In this document: piece by piece, positions 34,801-43,814 of the stretch
Position numbering within the stretch: position 1 is the stretch's first letter
Layout: each line of letters begins with the position of its first letter
Assembly: GCA_950097015.1 (NCBI GenBank)
Contig: CATNEN010000001.1
Coordinates: 2,499,001-2,563,000, forward strand
Length of the DNA stretch: 64,000 bases
DNA from: Macrostomum hystrix
Taxonomy: Eukaryota > Platyhelminthes > Macrostomidae
Reading direction: 5' to 3'
The notes under the pieces: model-generated
Told to the model about the DNA's origin: nothing
The model's database searches: none
What the model saw: the letters and a program-made list of their open reading frames with translations, nothing else
Translations under genes and position numbers: made by a program

Positions 34801-37800
34801 ACAGCGATGGCATTTCGCGTTGCGAAACTTGCAGGTCTGGCGTGGATGAATGCCGCCGCAGCTATCACAGCTGCCCGCAGTGGATGATGTAGCTCCAAGC
34901 GAGACCTTCTGCTTGTCGACGCGTTGTCTCCAAGCTGGTCCAGTCGAACCCGAAGTTGCGACTCTGTTGGTGGCAGGAGGGCGCGCCATCTCGCTGGAGT
35001 ATTTGAGAGCCGACTCGAGGTCAGTGGCCAGCTTGATCATTCCGCTGTACGAATGGTCGGAGCTCTCCAAGAGCTTGGCGCGGAGGGTGTCGCTCTGCAT
35101 GCCGAATAGAAACTGATCTCGGAGTCGCTCTTCCAAAGACGCGCCGAATTTGCAGTGGGCTGATGCGGACTTGAGCCCTGCTAGGAAGTCAGCAAAGGAC
35201 TCTTCCTCGTGCTGGAGTCGGCGTTGAAACTTGAAACGTGCCACAAGCTCTGAGGGTGCTGGAGAGCAGTGGTTCTGGAGAGTTTCTTGCAGCACCTCGT
35301 AGGATAGGTCCGTCAATTTTTTTGGTTGGCACAGATCTCTAAGCAGCTTGTAGTATTTCTCGCCGATAGCCATGAGGAAAGTAGCACGTTTGGCTTCAGA
35401 AGTCTCGATCTTGTTGCATATGAAGTATTGCTCCATTCTTTCCACGTAGATTTCGAAGTCTGAGTCGTTTGAGAGCTCAGGAATCTGACCACATGGCCTC
35501 GTCGCCATTGTGAAGAATTGAGAGAACCAGTCAGCGGTTTAATTGTCAGAAAAGTACGCGCTCACACTCGCATGCAGCGCGGGTCATTTATATTATTTTA
35601 TCAGCACGTTGGCATCAATGTACATATATTATGAACTGGATTAATGTACATACTGGCTTGGACAGGCAGGTAATAATTTAACAACGTGCTAAATGAAACG
35701 TTGCACGTGCAACGTACAACGTGCTAATACGAGTATAGGACTAAATGAAAGGTTAGAATATTTTTATAAGCAGCGGAGCTCTCACAAGTTCCTCACCAGG
35801 TCCAGTTCTACCAGCTCGACCTTTTCGCTGTTCGGCGGAGGCCTTCGAGATCCAGAACTGCTGCAGTCGTTGCATTCGACTGCTGGCATCCCAGGACAGC
35901 TCTTTGACTTTGCCTGAATCGGCGACAAAGCGGACGCCGTCGATAGTGACTGAGGTCTCTGCGATGTTTGTTGACACAATGCACTTTCGCATGCCCTCTG
36001 GCGCAACGTGAAATACTCGATCCTGTGATTGGGGAGACAATCAAACATGTCCTACCATTGTGAATGCTATTCTTTTAAGGTCTAGATAATCCGTTGTTTA
36101 AAAATTATTTCATCAATCTTTGTTGTGACTCAGTCAGACTAGTCATACTATCTACTGATTTCAAATATTATCCCCTCATTTCAAATATTATCCCCTCAAT
36201 TCAAATATTATCCCGTCATTTCAAATATTATCCCGTCATTTCAAATATTCTCCCCTGATTTCAAATATTATCCCGTCAGTAAGAGTATGATTAGTTTAAT
36301 TAGAATACTATACGCAGAAAAAAATCTAGGGATTTAAGCTAAAAAAGTCCCATTTCTACCTGCTCATCGGCGCTAAGGGATCCGTGGAGAGGCAGCACAA
36401 GCCAGCGCCGCCCCTCGTCGTAGGTTTTGGCAGCTTCGCTAACCGCCACAATATCCCGCATGCCGGCTACAAAGACTAGCAGATCGCCGCGTTCCTCAGG
36501 CGGATAGCGCGAATCGATGTGACGCAATACACGAACGTACGGCCCAGGATCAAGAGTCTCCGATTTGCCAGTGAGTTCCGAGTCTCTCAGTGGCCAATAC
36601 TCTAATTTGATTGGGTGCAGGCGACCCGGTACTCGAACCACTGGCACCTGGCCGCCAAGAAAATTGGCAAACAGGTGCAAATTGATGGTGGCCGACATCA
36701 GTACTAGTTTCACATCGGGTCGCACACGAAGCAGACATTTTAGTAGGCCCAATAGGAAATCAGTATGCAGGTGACGCTCGTGTACCTTAGGGATATTGAT
36801 TGAATTGATTGAATATTAGCTGAAAAAGGGGTCATTTTCGACTTAATGACTTAAAGGTCATGGGTTCGATTTCTGACTCTACTGGAACGATTCGACACTT
36901 TAATCGCTTCAGTTCACCCAGCTGTTAAATGGGTACCCCAGCATCAGCTAGGGGTGATTGAGGGCGAGTGTGGCGTCCCTTCCCCAGTCCGTGGACTGAA
37001 CGGCTGTACACAGCCTTCAGATGATGATGACGTTATTGGAAATATTGCCTTCCAGGAAGGAAAGTATGACCATTGAAGAAGAAGACGATGAGCTTTTAGT
37101 AAGGAGACTATGACCATCTAGGAAGGGGACAATGACCATCTATGAAGGATACTATGACCTTCCAGGAAGGAGACTATGACCTTCCAGGAAGGAGACTATG
37201 ACCTTCCAGGAAGGAGACTAAGATTCCGGGGATTCGAACCCAGGGTCCTCTTTGACACAGTAGGGTCCGCTCAAGCTTACCTCATCGAGTACGATAACAT
37301 TGTACTGTTTCAGTTGCGGATCAGCTTGCATCTGTCGGAGTAGCAGGCCCTCCGTGAGGAACACAACCCTAGTAGCGGCCGATCTAGCCTTATCGAATCG
37401 CACCTGGTGACCAATAAGCGATCCGTATTCGTTTAAAGTTTCGTAGCTCACCCGAGCGGCCAATGCAATGCAAGCCAGCCGACGTGGCTGAGTGACAGCA
37501 ATCAGCTGATAGCCAGCCTCAAGCAGGTACTGCGGCACCTGGGTGGACTTGCCGCAGCCGGTGTCGCCAGCCACTAGCACCGCTTGGTGCTGCTGAAGAG
37601 CCGATACAATCTCGGCTTTGTGTCGATAGACTGGCAGAGCTTCGCGACTGCGGCGTAGCTGCACGATCTTAGATAGCTGAGGTATTGATTTGGGTAATGA
37701 GGCACTTATTGCAGACAGTCGTCATGCTAATTTGTGTGAATTGCAAAGAAAAACTTTTTAAAAGACTAAAGAAATTACGGAGGACCATCGAGAACTTGTT

Positions 37801-40147
37801 CAATGAGCTTTCGTAAAGATTATTTAATAGAATGTCCTGAAGATTCTTTAGTGGAATGTCCTGAAGATTCTTTGGTGGATTGTCCTGAAGATTCTTTGGT
37901 GGATTGTCCTGAAGATTCTTTACTGGATTGTCCTGAAGATTCTTTGGTGGATTGTCCTGAAGATTCTTTAGTGGATTGTCCTGAAGATTCTTTAGTGGAA
38001 TGCCCTGAAGATTCTTTAGTGGAATGCCCTGAAGATTCTTTAGTGGAATGTCCTGAAGATTCTTTACTGGATTGTCCTGAAGATTCTTTGGTGGATTGTC
38101 CTGAAGATTCTTTAGTGGAATGCCCTGAAGATTCTTTAGTGGATTGTCCTGAAGATTCTTTGGTGGATTGTCCTGAAGATTCTTTAGTGGATTGTCCTGA
38201 AGATTCTCAAGTGGAATGTCCTGAAGATTCTTAGCGGATTATCATGAAGATTCTTTAGTGGAATGTCCTGAAGATTCTTTAGTGGAATGTCCTGAAGATT
38301 CTTTAGTGGAATGCCCTGAAGATTCTTTAGTGGATTGTCCTGGAGATTCTTTAGTGGAATGTCCTGAAGATTCTTTAGTGGAATGTCCTGAAGATTCTTT
38401 AGTGGAATGTCCTGAAGATTCTTTAGTGGAATGCCCTGAAGATTCTTTAGTGGATTGTCCTGGAGATTCTTTAGTGGAATGCCCTGAAGATTCTTTACTG
38501 GATTGTCCTGAAGATTCTTTGATGGATTGTCCTGAAGATTCTTTAGTGGATTGTCCTGAAGATTCTTTAGTGGAATGCCCTGAAGATTCTTTAGTGGAAT
38601 GTCCTGAAGATTCTTTACTGGATTGTCCTGAAGATTCTTTGGTGGATTGTCCTGAAGATTCTTTAGTGGAATGCCCTGAAGATTCTTTAGTGGATTGTCC
38701 TGAAGATTCTTTGGTGGATTGTCCTGAAGATTCTTTAGTGGATTGTCCTGAAGATTCTCAAGTGGAATGTCCTGAAGATTCTTAGCGGATTATCATGAAG
38801 ATTCTTTAGTGGAATGTCCTGAAGATTCTTTAGTGGAATGTCCTGAAGATTCTTTAGTGGAATGCCCTGAAGATTCTTTAGTGGATTGTCCTGGAGATTC
38901 TTTAGTGGAATGTCCTGAAGATTCTTTAGTGGAATGCCCTGAAGATTCTTTAGTGGAATGTCCTGAAGATTCTTTAGTGGAATGTCCTGAAGATTCTTTA
39001 GTGGAATGCCCTGAAGATTCTTTAGTGGAATGCCCTGAAGATTCTTTAGTGGAATGTCCTGAAGATTCTTTAGTGGAATGTCCTGAAGATTCTTTAGTGG
39101 AATGCCCTGAAGATTCTTTAGTGGATTGTCCTGAAGATTCTTTGGTGGATTGTCCTGAAGATTCTTAAGTGGAATGTCCTGAATATTCTTAGCGGATTAT
39201 CGTGAAGATTCTTTAGTGGAATGTCCTGGAGATTCTTTAGTGGAATGTCCTGAAGATTCTTTAGTGGAATGTCCTGAAGATTCTTTAGTGGAATGCCCTG
39301 AAGATTCTTTAGTGGATTGTCCTGAAGATTCTTTGGTGGATTGTCCTGAAGATTCTTTAGTGGAATGCCCTGAAGATTCTTTAGTGGAATGCCCTGAAGA
39401 TTCTTTAGTGGAATGTCCTGAAGATTCTTTAGTGGAATGCCCTGAAGATTCTTTAGTGGATTGTCCTGAAGATTCTTTGGTGGATTGTCCTGAAGATTCT
39501 TAAGTGGAATGTCCTGAATATTCTTAGCGGATTATCGTGAAGGTTCTTTAGTGGAATGCCCTGAAGATTATTCAGTGGATTGTCCTGAAGATTATTTAAT
39601 GGAATGTCCTGAAGATTCTTTAGTGGAACGTTCTGAACACAAGGCAGCAATATTTTGAAATGCGCTAACCTTTTGTTTCTGCAGAAAGTCAAAGTATAAT
39701 AGTAGTACAAATTCGAAATAGTACAACTGTTCGTCTGTAGCATCCGTGCTTTTCACTGAAATGTTATGATAAAAAGGTATGAACTTTCTCAATAATTGAA
39801 TTAAGACGCATGTGTATTAGATGGGACCTACATGGTGAATCCCTTCGATGCCGAATATAATCGCCTAAGCGTCGATTTTTTAATCGAATATTCAGCTTTT
39901 TGGCAGCATCAAACCGACCATCGATCTCTTGATTGACAGTCTCGACAGGCAAAGAAACATCAACGACATCTCCACTAGCTGCTGATGATCTACATTTAAA
40001 TCGTTTGTACCGCTCATAAAATGCCCAGAAATCTGTATAGGCTTTGTTGTTGCCATTGGCAACAAATGGAGCATCGTCCCCAGTAAAGAAAAGTCGATCT
40101 AGAAGGCGCCTATGTCGTTCTGTGTCAAGGAAGAAATGACCAGCCAT
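25897..40147 (-). CDS. DHX34: DHX34-type DEAH-box RNA helicase, nine exons
   Basis: Exons: 40147-39832, 39755-39670, 37667-37281, 36785-36360, 36022-35797, 29724-29462, 28387-27942, 27558-27261 and 26817-25897. All phases agree and give 1122 aa, near the human length (about 1140). DHX34 is an ATP-dependent helicase that promotes nonsense-mediated decay by bridging UPF1 and SMG1. Motifs: GDTGCGKST (168-176), DEVH (262-265, split by an intron), SAT (294-296), [11 protein letters not shown] and [12 protein letters not shown]. Winged-helix/ratchet, [15 protein letters not shown] and OB-fold segments follow. The C-terminus has two fingers with identical CX2CX13HX3C spacing, at 1034 and 1091. Exons total 3.4 kb of 14.3 kb; introns hold minisatellites, SINEs and a full Gypsy element in the same orientation. 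Exon 8 uses a weak donor (GTTCGT). Confidence 0.93.
26957..27232 (+). mobile_element. SINE-1 copy, 5'-truncated
   Basis: Lies in the last DHX34 intron, antisense to the gene. It begins inside the tRNA-like head ('gagctcgattccgcgg') and runs to 'ctgcaattattattatta'. Confidence 0.88.
27600..27856. repeat. Three copies of the TTTCGATACATATCGG motif
   Basis: Copies at 27600-27615, 27790-27805 and 27841-27856 (the first two with small changes) lie in DHX34 intron 7. The core CGATA-ca-TATCG is an inverted repeat. The same motif occurs at 18941, 20399 and, inverted, in the hammerhead element at 57815. Confidence 0.7.
28600..29375. repeat. 34-bp minisatellite in DHX34 intron 6
   Basis: About 22 units containing GGGATTAGTATAATATGG and 'gggaatagaaac'. 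Just before it, 28490-28555 has a tRNA-like box B ('ggaggttcgattcccg') that resembles a SINE-2 head. Confidence 0.95.
29865..30328. repeat. 28-bp minisatellite in DHX34 intron 5
   Basis: About 16 nearly identical units containing CTGTACAAGACACCTAAACC. Confidence 0.97.
30330..31090. repeat. 15-bp minisatellite in DHX34 intron 5
   Basis: About 50 units of AGTCTAGTGTACAAG with 'tcta/tata/ccag' variants, directly abutting the 28-bp array. The two units share GTACAAGA, so one may derive from the other. Long ORFs here are repeat artefacts. Confidence 0.96.
31120..31397 (-). repeat. 3' LTR of the Gypsy element
   Basis: 278 bp, TG...CA termini, identical by eye to 35509-35786. It is the 3' LTR because the coding frame reads on the minus strand. 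Confidence 0.96.
31398..31408 (-). promoter_or_regulatory. Polypurine tract of the Gypsy element
   Basis: Minus-strand GAGGAAGAAAA directly abuts the 3' LTR, the expected place for plus-strand DNA priming. Confidence 0.85.
31558..35508 (-). CDS. Gypsy Gag-Pol polyprotein, 1316 aa, single frame
   Basis: One uninterrupted frame carries all domains in Ty3/Gypsy order. These are a Gag region, two CCHC knuckles (214-226, 233-246), an aspartic protease with DTGS (297-300), a reverse transcriptase with YQDD (581-584), RNase H (Asp730, Asp796 region), and an integrase. The integrase has an HHCC zinc site (H945, H948, C978, C981) and catalytic Asp1009, Asp1063 and Glu1099 with DD35E spacing. A basic Ser/Pro-rich C-terminus follows. 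No frameshift separates Gag from Pol, and no env-like frame exists. The ATG immediately abuts the 5' LTR, so the primer binding site lies within the first codons. All catalytic residues I can check are present, so this copy may be active. Confidence 0.97.
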   Translation of the reverse strand: MATRPCGQIPELSNDSDFEIYVERMEQYFICNKIETSEAKRATFLMAIGEKYYKLLRDLCQPKKLTDLSYEVLQETLQNHCSPAPSELVARFKFQRRLQHEEESFADFLAGLKSASAHCKFGASLEERLRDQFLFGMQSDTLRAKLLESSDHSYSGMIKLATDLESALKYSSEMARPPATNRVATSGSTGPAWRQRVDKQKVSLGATSSTAGSCDSCGGIHPRQTCKFRNAKCHRCGRVGHLKKVCRSPESVKLLDEAEASEADNEIELIHHLSTASKSPILVPLQVEKVLTHFELDTGSAVSLVPKAFYEAHLSHLQLHPSRSTLRTYTDQEFRPVGVVTVNVVHAGQSASLPLLVVSEGSARLLGRDWMAAIRLDWPGLTASVNTVAANPDDVAADLVRQFPEVFAEGLGKYRLGEVSLHIQDNAAPRFYKARPVPYAQRESVDRELQRMEADGVITPIATSDWAAPIVPVIKKDGSVRICGDYKCTFNQVAKQEHYPLPRIEDLFARLGGGHKWSKLDLAKAFLQLPISDDSKQYLVINTQRGLFKVNRLPFGISSASAIFQRVLDSLLGHLDGVQVYQDDILVTGASLTAHKANLTQVLRKLQEAGLRLNVSKCAFFQDSIDYLGHRIDQHGLRPLQSKVEAVQKAPAPSDVSQLRSYLGMLTHYAKFLPNLASVVAPLNRLLSKGTTWNWGATEDAAFQASKQMLLESKALMHFDPDLPIRLECDASAYGIGVILSHRVDGRDHAVAFASKSLTPAQRNYSQLDKEALAIIYGVHRFHQFLYGRHFTIITDHQPLLGLLGPDKEIPTRAAARMQRWAIRLSGYQYSMEFRPTEKHSNCDSLSRLPLRGTFNEEEAVHSLLLVEDSNAALTAAAIAKATQADPTMSRLLRALLSGEKLQGTEFPDFAQRQHELTIEVGCLLWGARVVIPEALRESVLRELHLSHTGANRMKALARSFVWWPGLDKELEQLARTCETCKAHQADPIKAPTHPWLFPSEPWSRVHVDFAGPVDGRVYLIIIDAHSKWPEVRQMTDTSAGSTIAHLRDVFSHLGLPRILVSDNGPQFSSKEFSEFASRNGIRHITSAPYHPATNGQAERFVQTLKLHIRKSGHSAAALQNFLFAYRITPHSTTGVSPSELLFGRRLRSRLDLLRPSVVDRVRDRQDAAAQSGRSSRRFEVGDIVRVKGFGKDAGWVSGTVVSAAQRNYDVQVGDGIVRRHIDQMLSEPTMPSATIDSSPRCSARAAAPSIVSVQPEVEPGTDRAPVVSNAASGTSNAPDSASVPTSAAAEPPGSSVRRYPERIRNRPDRLQLQVD
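35497..35507 (-). promoter_or_regulatory. Primer binding site matching tRNA-Ser
   Basis: Minus-strand TGGCGACGAGG starts one base after the 5' LTR. It is the reverse complement of CCTCGTCGCCA, which I recall as the 3' end of animal tRNA-Ser(GCU) with CCA. It overlaps the Gag start codon. Confidence 0.75.
35509..35786 (-). repeat. 5' LTR of the Gypsy element
   Basis: 278 bp, TG...CA termini, identical by eye to 31120-31397; it should contain the element's promoter. Confidence 0.96.
36150..36285. repeat. 20-bp repeat, about six copies, in DHX34 intron 4
   Basis: Units of ATTTCAAATATTATCCCCTC with cccc/cccg variants. Confidence 0.9.
36835..37035 (+). mobile_element. SINE-2 copy
   Basis: Lies in DHX34 intron 3. 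Box B-like 'catgggttcgatttc' is followed by 'cacccagctgttaaatgggt', 'gggtgattgagggcg' and 'cccagtccgtggactg'. The box A part is decayed. The minus-strand copy at 59690-60266 has the same order of segments. Confidence 0.75.
37045..37220. repeat. About 22-bp repeat in DHX34 intron 3
   Basis: About six units containing GGAGACTATGACCTTCCAG, more diverged at the left end. Confidence 0.85.
37830..39640. repeat. 24-bp minisatellite in DHX34 intron 2
   Basis: About 75 units containing GGAATGTCCTGAAGATTC, with gaatg/gattg variants. A variant 'agcggattatc' recurs near 38233, 38784, 39190 and 39523, so blocks of about 550, 400 and 330 bp were duplicated. The long [16 protein letters not shown] frames are repeat artefacts: they are antisense to DHX34 and confined to its intron. 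Confidence 0.96.
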
Positions 40148-43100
40148 GCTGACTTTGTGATTTACTTGTATCTACTTTGGTGTGTCATCAATCGACAAAT
40201 AATTCTGGAAAGAAGCAATATTGAAAAATATGATTACTGATTACTCCAATTCCAGATCTGCAACAGTAAATTAATTTCTAGGGCCGGGATCATTGCTCAT
40301 TACTTTAAAAAAATTACTTGTTTTGTGTCACTTAGTAATATAATAGAAGGATTTTTGGGCCCTGCATTTCTGTTTCAGATTGCTGTGGGTGGGGTTGACC
40401 CATATAGTTATAAACTGCACAATATACCTTCATGCCCTCACTTTGCAGCCTAAATAAATATGTCATGGTCACATATTTGAGCTGAATTTAGAGTTTTGTA
40501 ACATTTTCTAATGATGCATTGTGACTCAAAATAAAGTAATCATCATATTTACCAAGACACTTTTACTAAACTGTACTCGAAAGTATTTGACTTCACACCT
40601 ATATATTAAAAGAATGTAGGCCTACTCATAAAAAGTAGGTCTTTCAGGGTAAAAAGAGAGTTTTTTATGCTTTGGCCATACATAAAAACATAAGGACATA
40701 AATAAGCAGTGGGTTTTTGTTTGCCAGTTTTTTGTTATTTTCATCAATGTATACCATTTTATCTGCTACAGCATGAATTTTGACTTTCTGTCTAAAAAAC
40801 TAGTGCATTTACATTTTTAGGAAAGATTTGACCTATGTGGAATAATAAATAAGATAAGAAATATTTTAGCAACACAATATTGTAGGTGTATGCACGATGT
40901 CTTGTGCAAGACAGAAACAAGCTATTGTATTTCACAGAACAACTATTTTGAATGTCAATGAAATTATTTACAAGCTACAGCATGACATGCAATGAAGCAT
41001 TAAAAGGAAAGAAAGATATGGATGTTTCAGTAGAAATTTTTATCACAAAAGCATACTTTTTAACAGCATTTTTTCAGCATGTACTTTAGAATAAGATTGT
41101 ATGTGGTTGCTTTCCAATTAAATTACCATAAATTTAGTGATTTATAGAGCATGAAAAATGCTTTCAAATGACATAATTCATGATAGATCACTCCTTAAAA
41201 TAAGATTAAACCACTCACTCAAATTTTAAAACTGAACATCAAATTCTCTGTTTGGTTTGAAGATACATGAAAATCATCATTTGGTTTTAGATGAAAAACA
41301 TGAATAACTTTTTTCTAATTTGACAAAATTGCAAAAGTAGATACTATTTAGAAAGACAAAACAGTTTTCTATAACTTGGCTTTTGATTTATCATGATATC
41401 TTAAATAGAAAATCTGTAGCTTAGGTTTGAAGTTCAAAAAAATGCATATTCTTGTTTGGTTGATAATACATTAGGCCCTACCCTAATTTATAATTAGTAG
41501 CGAGGCTATATCATTAGGCCTAGCAATTATGTATTTTTTATATTCTGATACATAATACTGACTGTTAAGGGCAATTTGTAGCATATTCAGTCTGATAGAC
41601 AAGAGAGGCTAGGCCTACCTGCTGCTACTTTGTTAGGGAACATTTCTTAGAAATATTATTCTGTGAAATCTAATAGTTTTGTCTTAATTCACCAATGCGC
41701 CAAGTCAGTAAAAGTTAAAATGGACTAGACAGAGAAGTTTATGGAGGAGACAATGAATAGGCCTAGGTAGGCTATAAATAAATGTATCAGAGGAAGGAAA
41801 GAGTCAACATTTTACTGACAATAAGGTTCAGAATAATAACATTTAGAAATAGTGCAGTGATTGTCTAAAAGTTATTTAAAGAAATATTGAGAAAGAGAAT
41901 CAATGGAAGTAAAAGAATGAAAGCTTTAACCTAGATTCACTGACACTGGTAGGCTTAGGCCTATGCCAGTGAATAAAGACGGACTGAAAAGCTAACTGAA
42001 GAGTGACTAGAGAAGTCACTACTATTAATTTAAGAGCGATAAGAGAGATAAAGATTAAAAAAGAAGGATGAATAGTGATAAAGACTAATAAGGACTGATA
42101 AAAAGTACAAAATGAAAAAAATTGATAAAAAATGGCATAGGCCCTATCCAAAAATAATGCAGTAAGATATAAGTGCAAGTGATAGAAATGATAAATACTA
42201 GTTTTATTGAATAGTTTAATTCCAATTCCATATAAATACATAATGGTACCAATTTGAATTTGAAATAGAAAGTATATAACTAAAGATATATATATATGTT
42301 AACCAAAAGACAACTTTGCCATATATATGCCTATGCACTGTTCCCTGCACTCCTGCCTTTAATATGCAGGAGTAGCTCCTATTCCTCATTTTTATTCTAT
42401 TTTACAAGTTGTTTTATAAGGGCGTTAACACCTCCAAAGATTAAAACGGCATGATGAGACGATGAGTTCATAAATCATATGACTACTGCACCCAGTAGAA
42501 TTATCAGCTTAAAAATTCGAGTGTTACTGTGGTAGAAATAGCATTGAAATTCTCAATGGTTTCAAAAATTTTATGAATGGTTTCATAGTTTTACTGATGG
42601 CATAAAAACAAATGTAAGTTTTACCTTTACGAAAAAATCATTGTTAATATGAAATTAATTTTTATTGTAGTCGATATACATTAGTCAAAAGTTCGCATTT
42701 GAGTTTGCTAACCACGCCACATACGACAACTATAAATCCGCGAATGCGTATTTAACGTCAATACATCGGTCCTTGATTTTTCTAGATTGGGTTATTGAAA
42801 TTAAGTACTCAAACTCTGTATAAGATCAAATCCATGCCATCTCTCAAAAGCTATAGATTTTTTGCGCACCATTGCTACACCCTTCCTTTTTTATAAATCT
42901 TACTATAGAAAAACTGTCCGTGGCTTTCTGCTAATTCTTAGAGAACCTTCTTAAGGATGCTTTTAAATCTGTATCTAGGACGCATTTTCAAGCTTGTAAA
43001 GTCTAACTTTATACTATATTTTCAGTTTAGCAGAAAACTAAAGCGTTTGCTGTTTTGTTAATAAATGAGCATCATAAAGCATATTTTTATTATATTTTAG

Positions 43101-43814
43101 TTAATTCCAGACGCACATGTGAATGTATAGCTATTGTTTTTGTATTGTAGCTTTTATATTTGTACAATGTAGCAAAAATTAGTGATTTATTTATGGACCA
43201 ATATAGAGGAGTGTGCACATCTTAGATAGTTTACATGTACGGTTTAAATAATTATCTCGCTTTTCGTGTTGCTTTTAGTAGCTAGTGTAGCTAGTAAGCC
43301 TTGGCCATTTACCTTTCAGGGGGCTACTGCATGGAAAAAGAAGCAAAAATATCATTCTCGTTTGTGTATGTACTGCACTAAAGAACGCGATCCAAAGGCA
43401 TGCATGTGTAAACATGAGTAATATGCCATATTTCAAATAGACAGTTTTCGGAGTGCATTCTTTTAAAAGGTATTCTCTAGCCTCCCGCAAAAATGCAAAT
43501 TGAATACAACCGAGCATCATTAACGCGCTATAAATCTGAAAACGTTTCTTCTCCGCTGCCGAACAATAATGCACAAACTTCACCCTCCATCGGTGGACTA
43601 GACATATATATGAATATAGTCTTGAAATGCTGAATGTATTCAACTTTTATCATGGTTCAAAACTGCAGCCCTAAGACCCCATTGATGGGGTTATTTACGA
43701 GTAGAAGTGTATATATAAGACAGGACTGTGCGCGATGGCATTAAAGTTGATTAAACAAAACAAAAAACTACCAGTCAGCTCAAAGATAATTTATTCTCAA
43801 GCTTATCACAAGCT
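40148..43814. other. 3.7-kb region between divergent genes
   Basis: AT-rich DNA between the DHX34 start (minus) and peptidase gene A (plus). No ORF with family resemblance, no tandem array and no SINE head was seen. It presumably holds both promoters. Confidence 0.45.

Larger units (their letters stand above)
31115..35791 (-). mobile_element. Complete Ty3/Gypsy LTR retrotransposon
   Basis: Includes the target-site duplications AGTTC at 31115-31119 and 35787-35791. Two 278-bp LTRs (31120-31397 and 35509-35786) look identical and have TG...CA ends. The primer binding site, a single Gag-Pol frame and a polypurine tract are in the right order. The element lies in DHX34 intron 5 in the same orientation, and its duplication overlaps base +6 of the donor GTGAGG. 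Identical LTRs and an unbroken frame imply a very recent insertion. Confidence 0.97.

Noticed and set aside
31120..35786. Endogenous retrovirus with envelope
   Set aside because: Only one Gag-Pol frame exists and about 150 bp separate its stop from the polypurine tract, leaving no room for env; it is a Ty3/Gypsy retrotransposon.
37803..39503. Four ORFs of [16 protein letters not shown] repeats, resembling an acidic secreted protein
   Set aside because: They are antisense to and confined within a DHX34 intron, broken by stops at block edges, and have no signal peptide or flanking exons.
43275..43643. 122-aa minus-strand ORF in AT-rich DNA
   Set aside because: No recognisable domain, no codon-composition difference from surroundings, and no splice partner seen.
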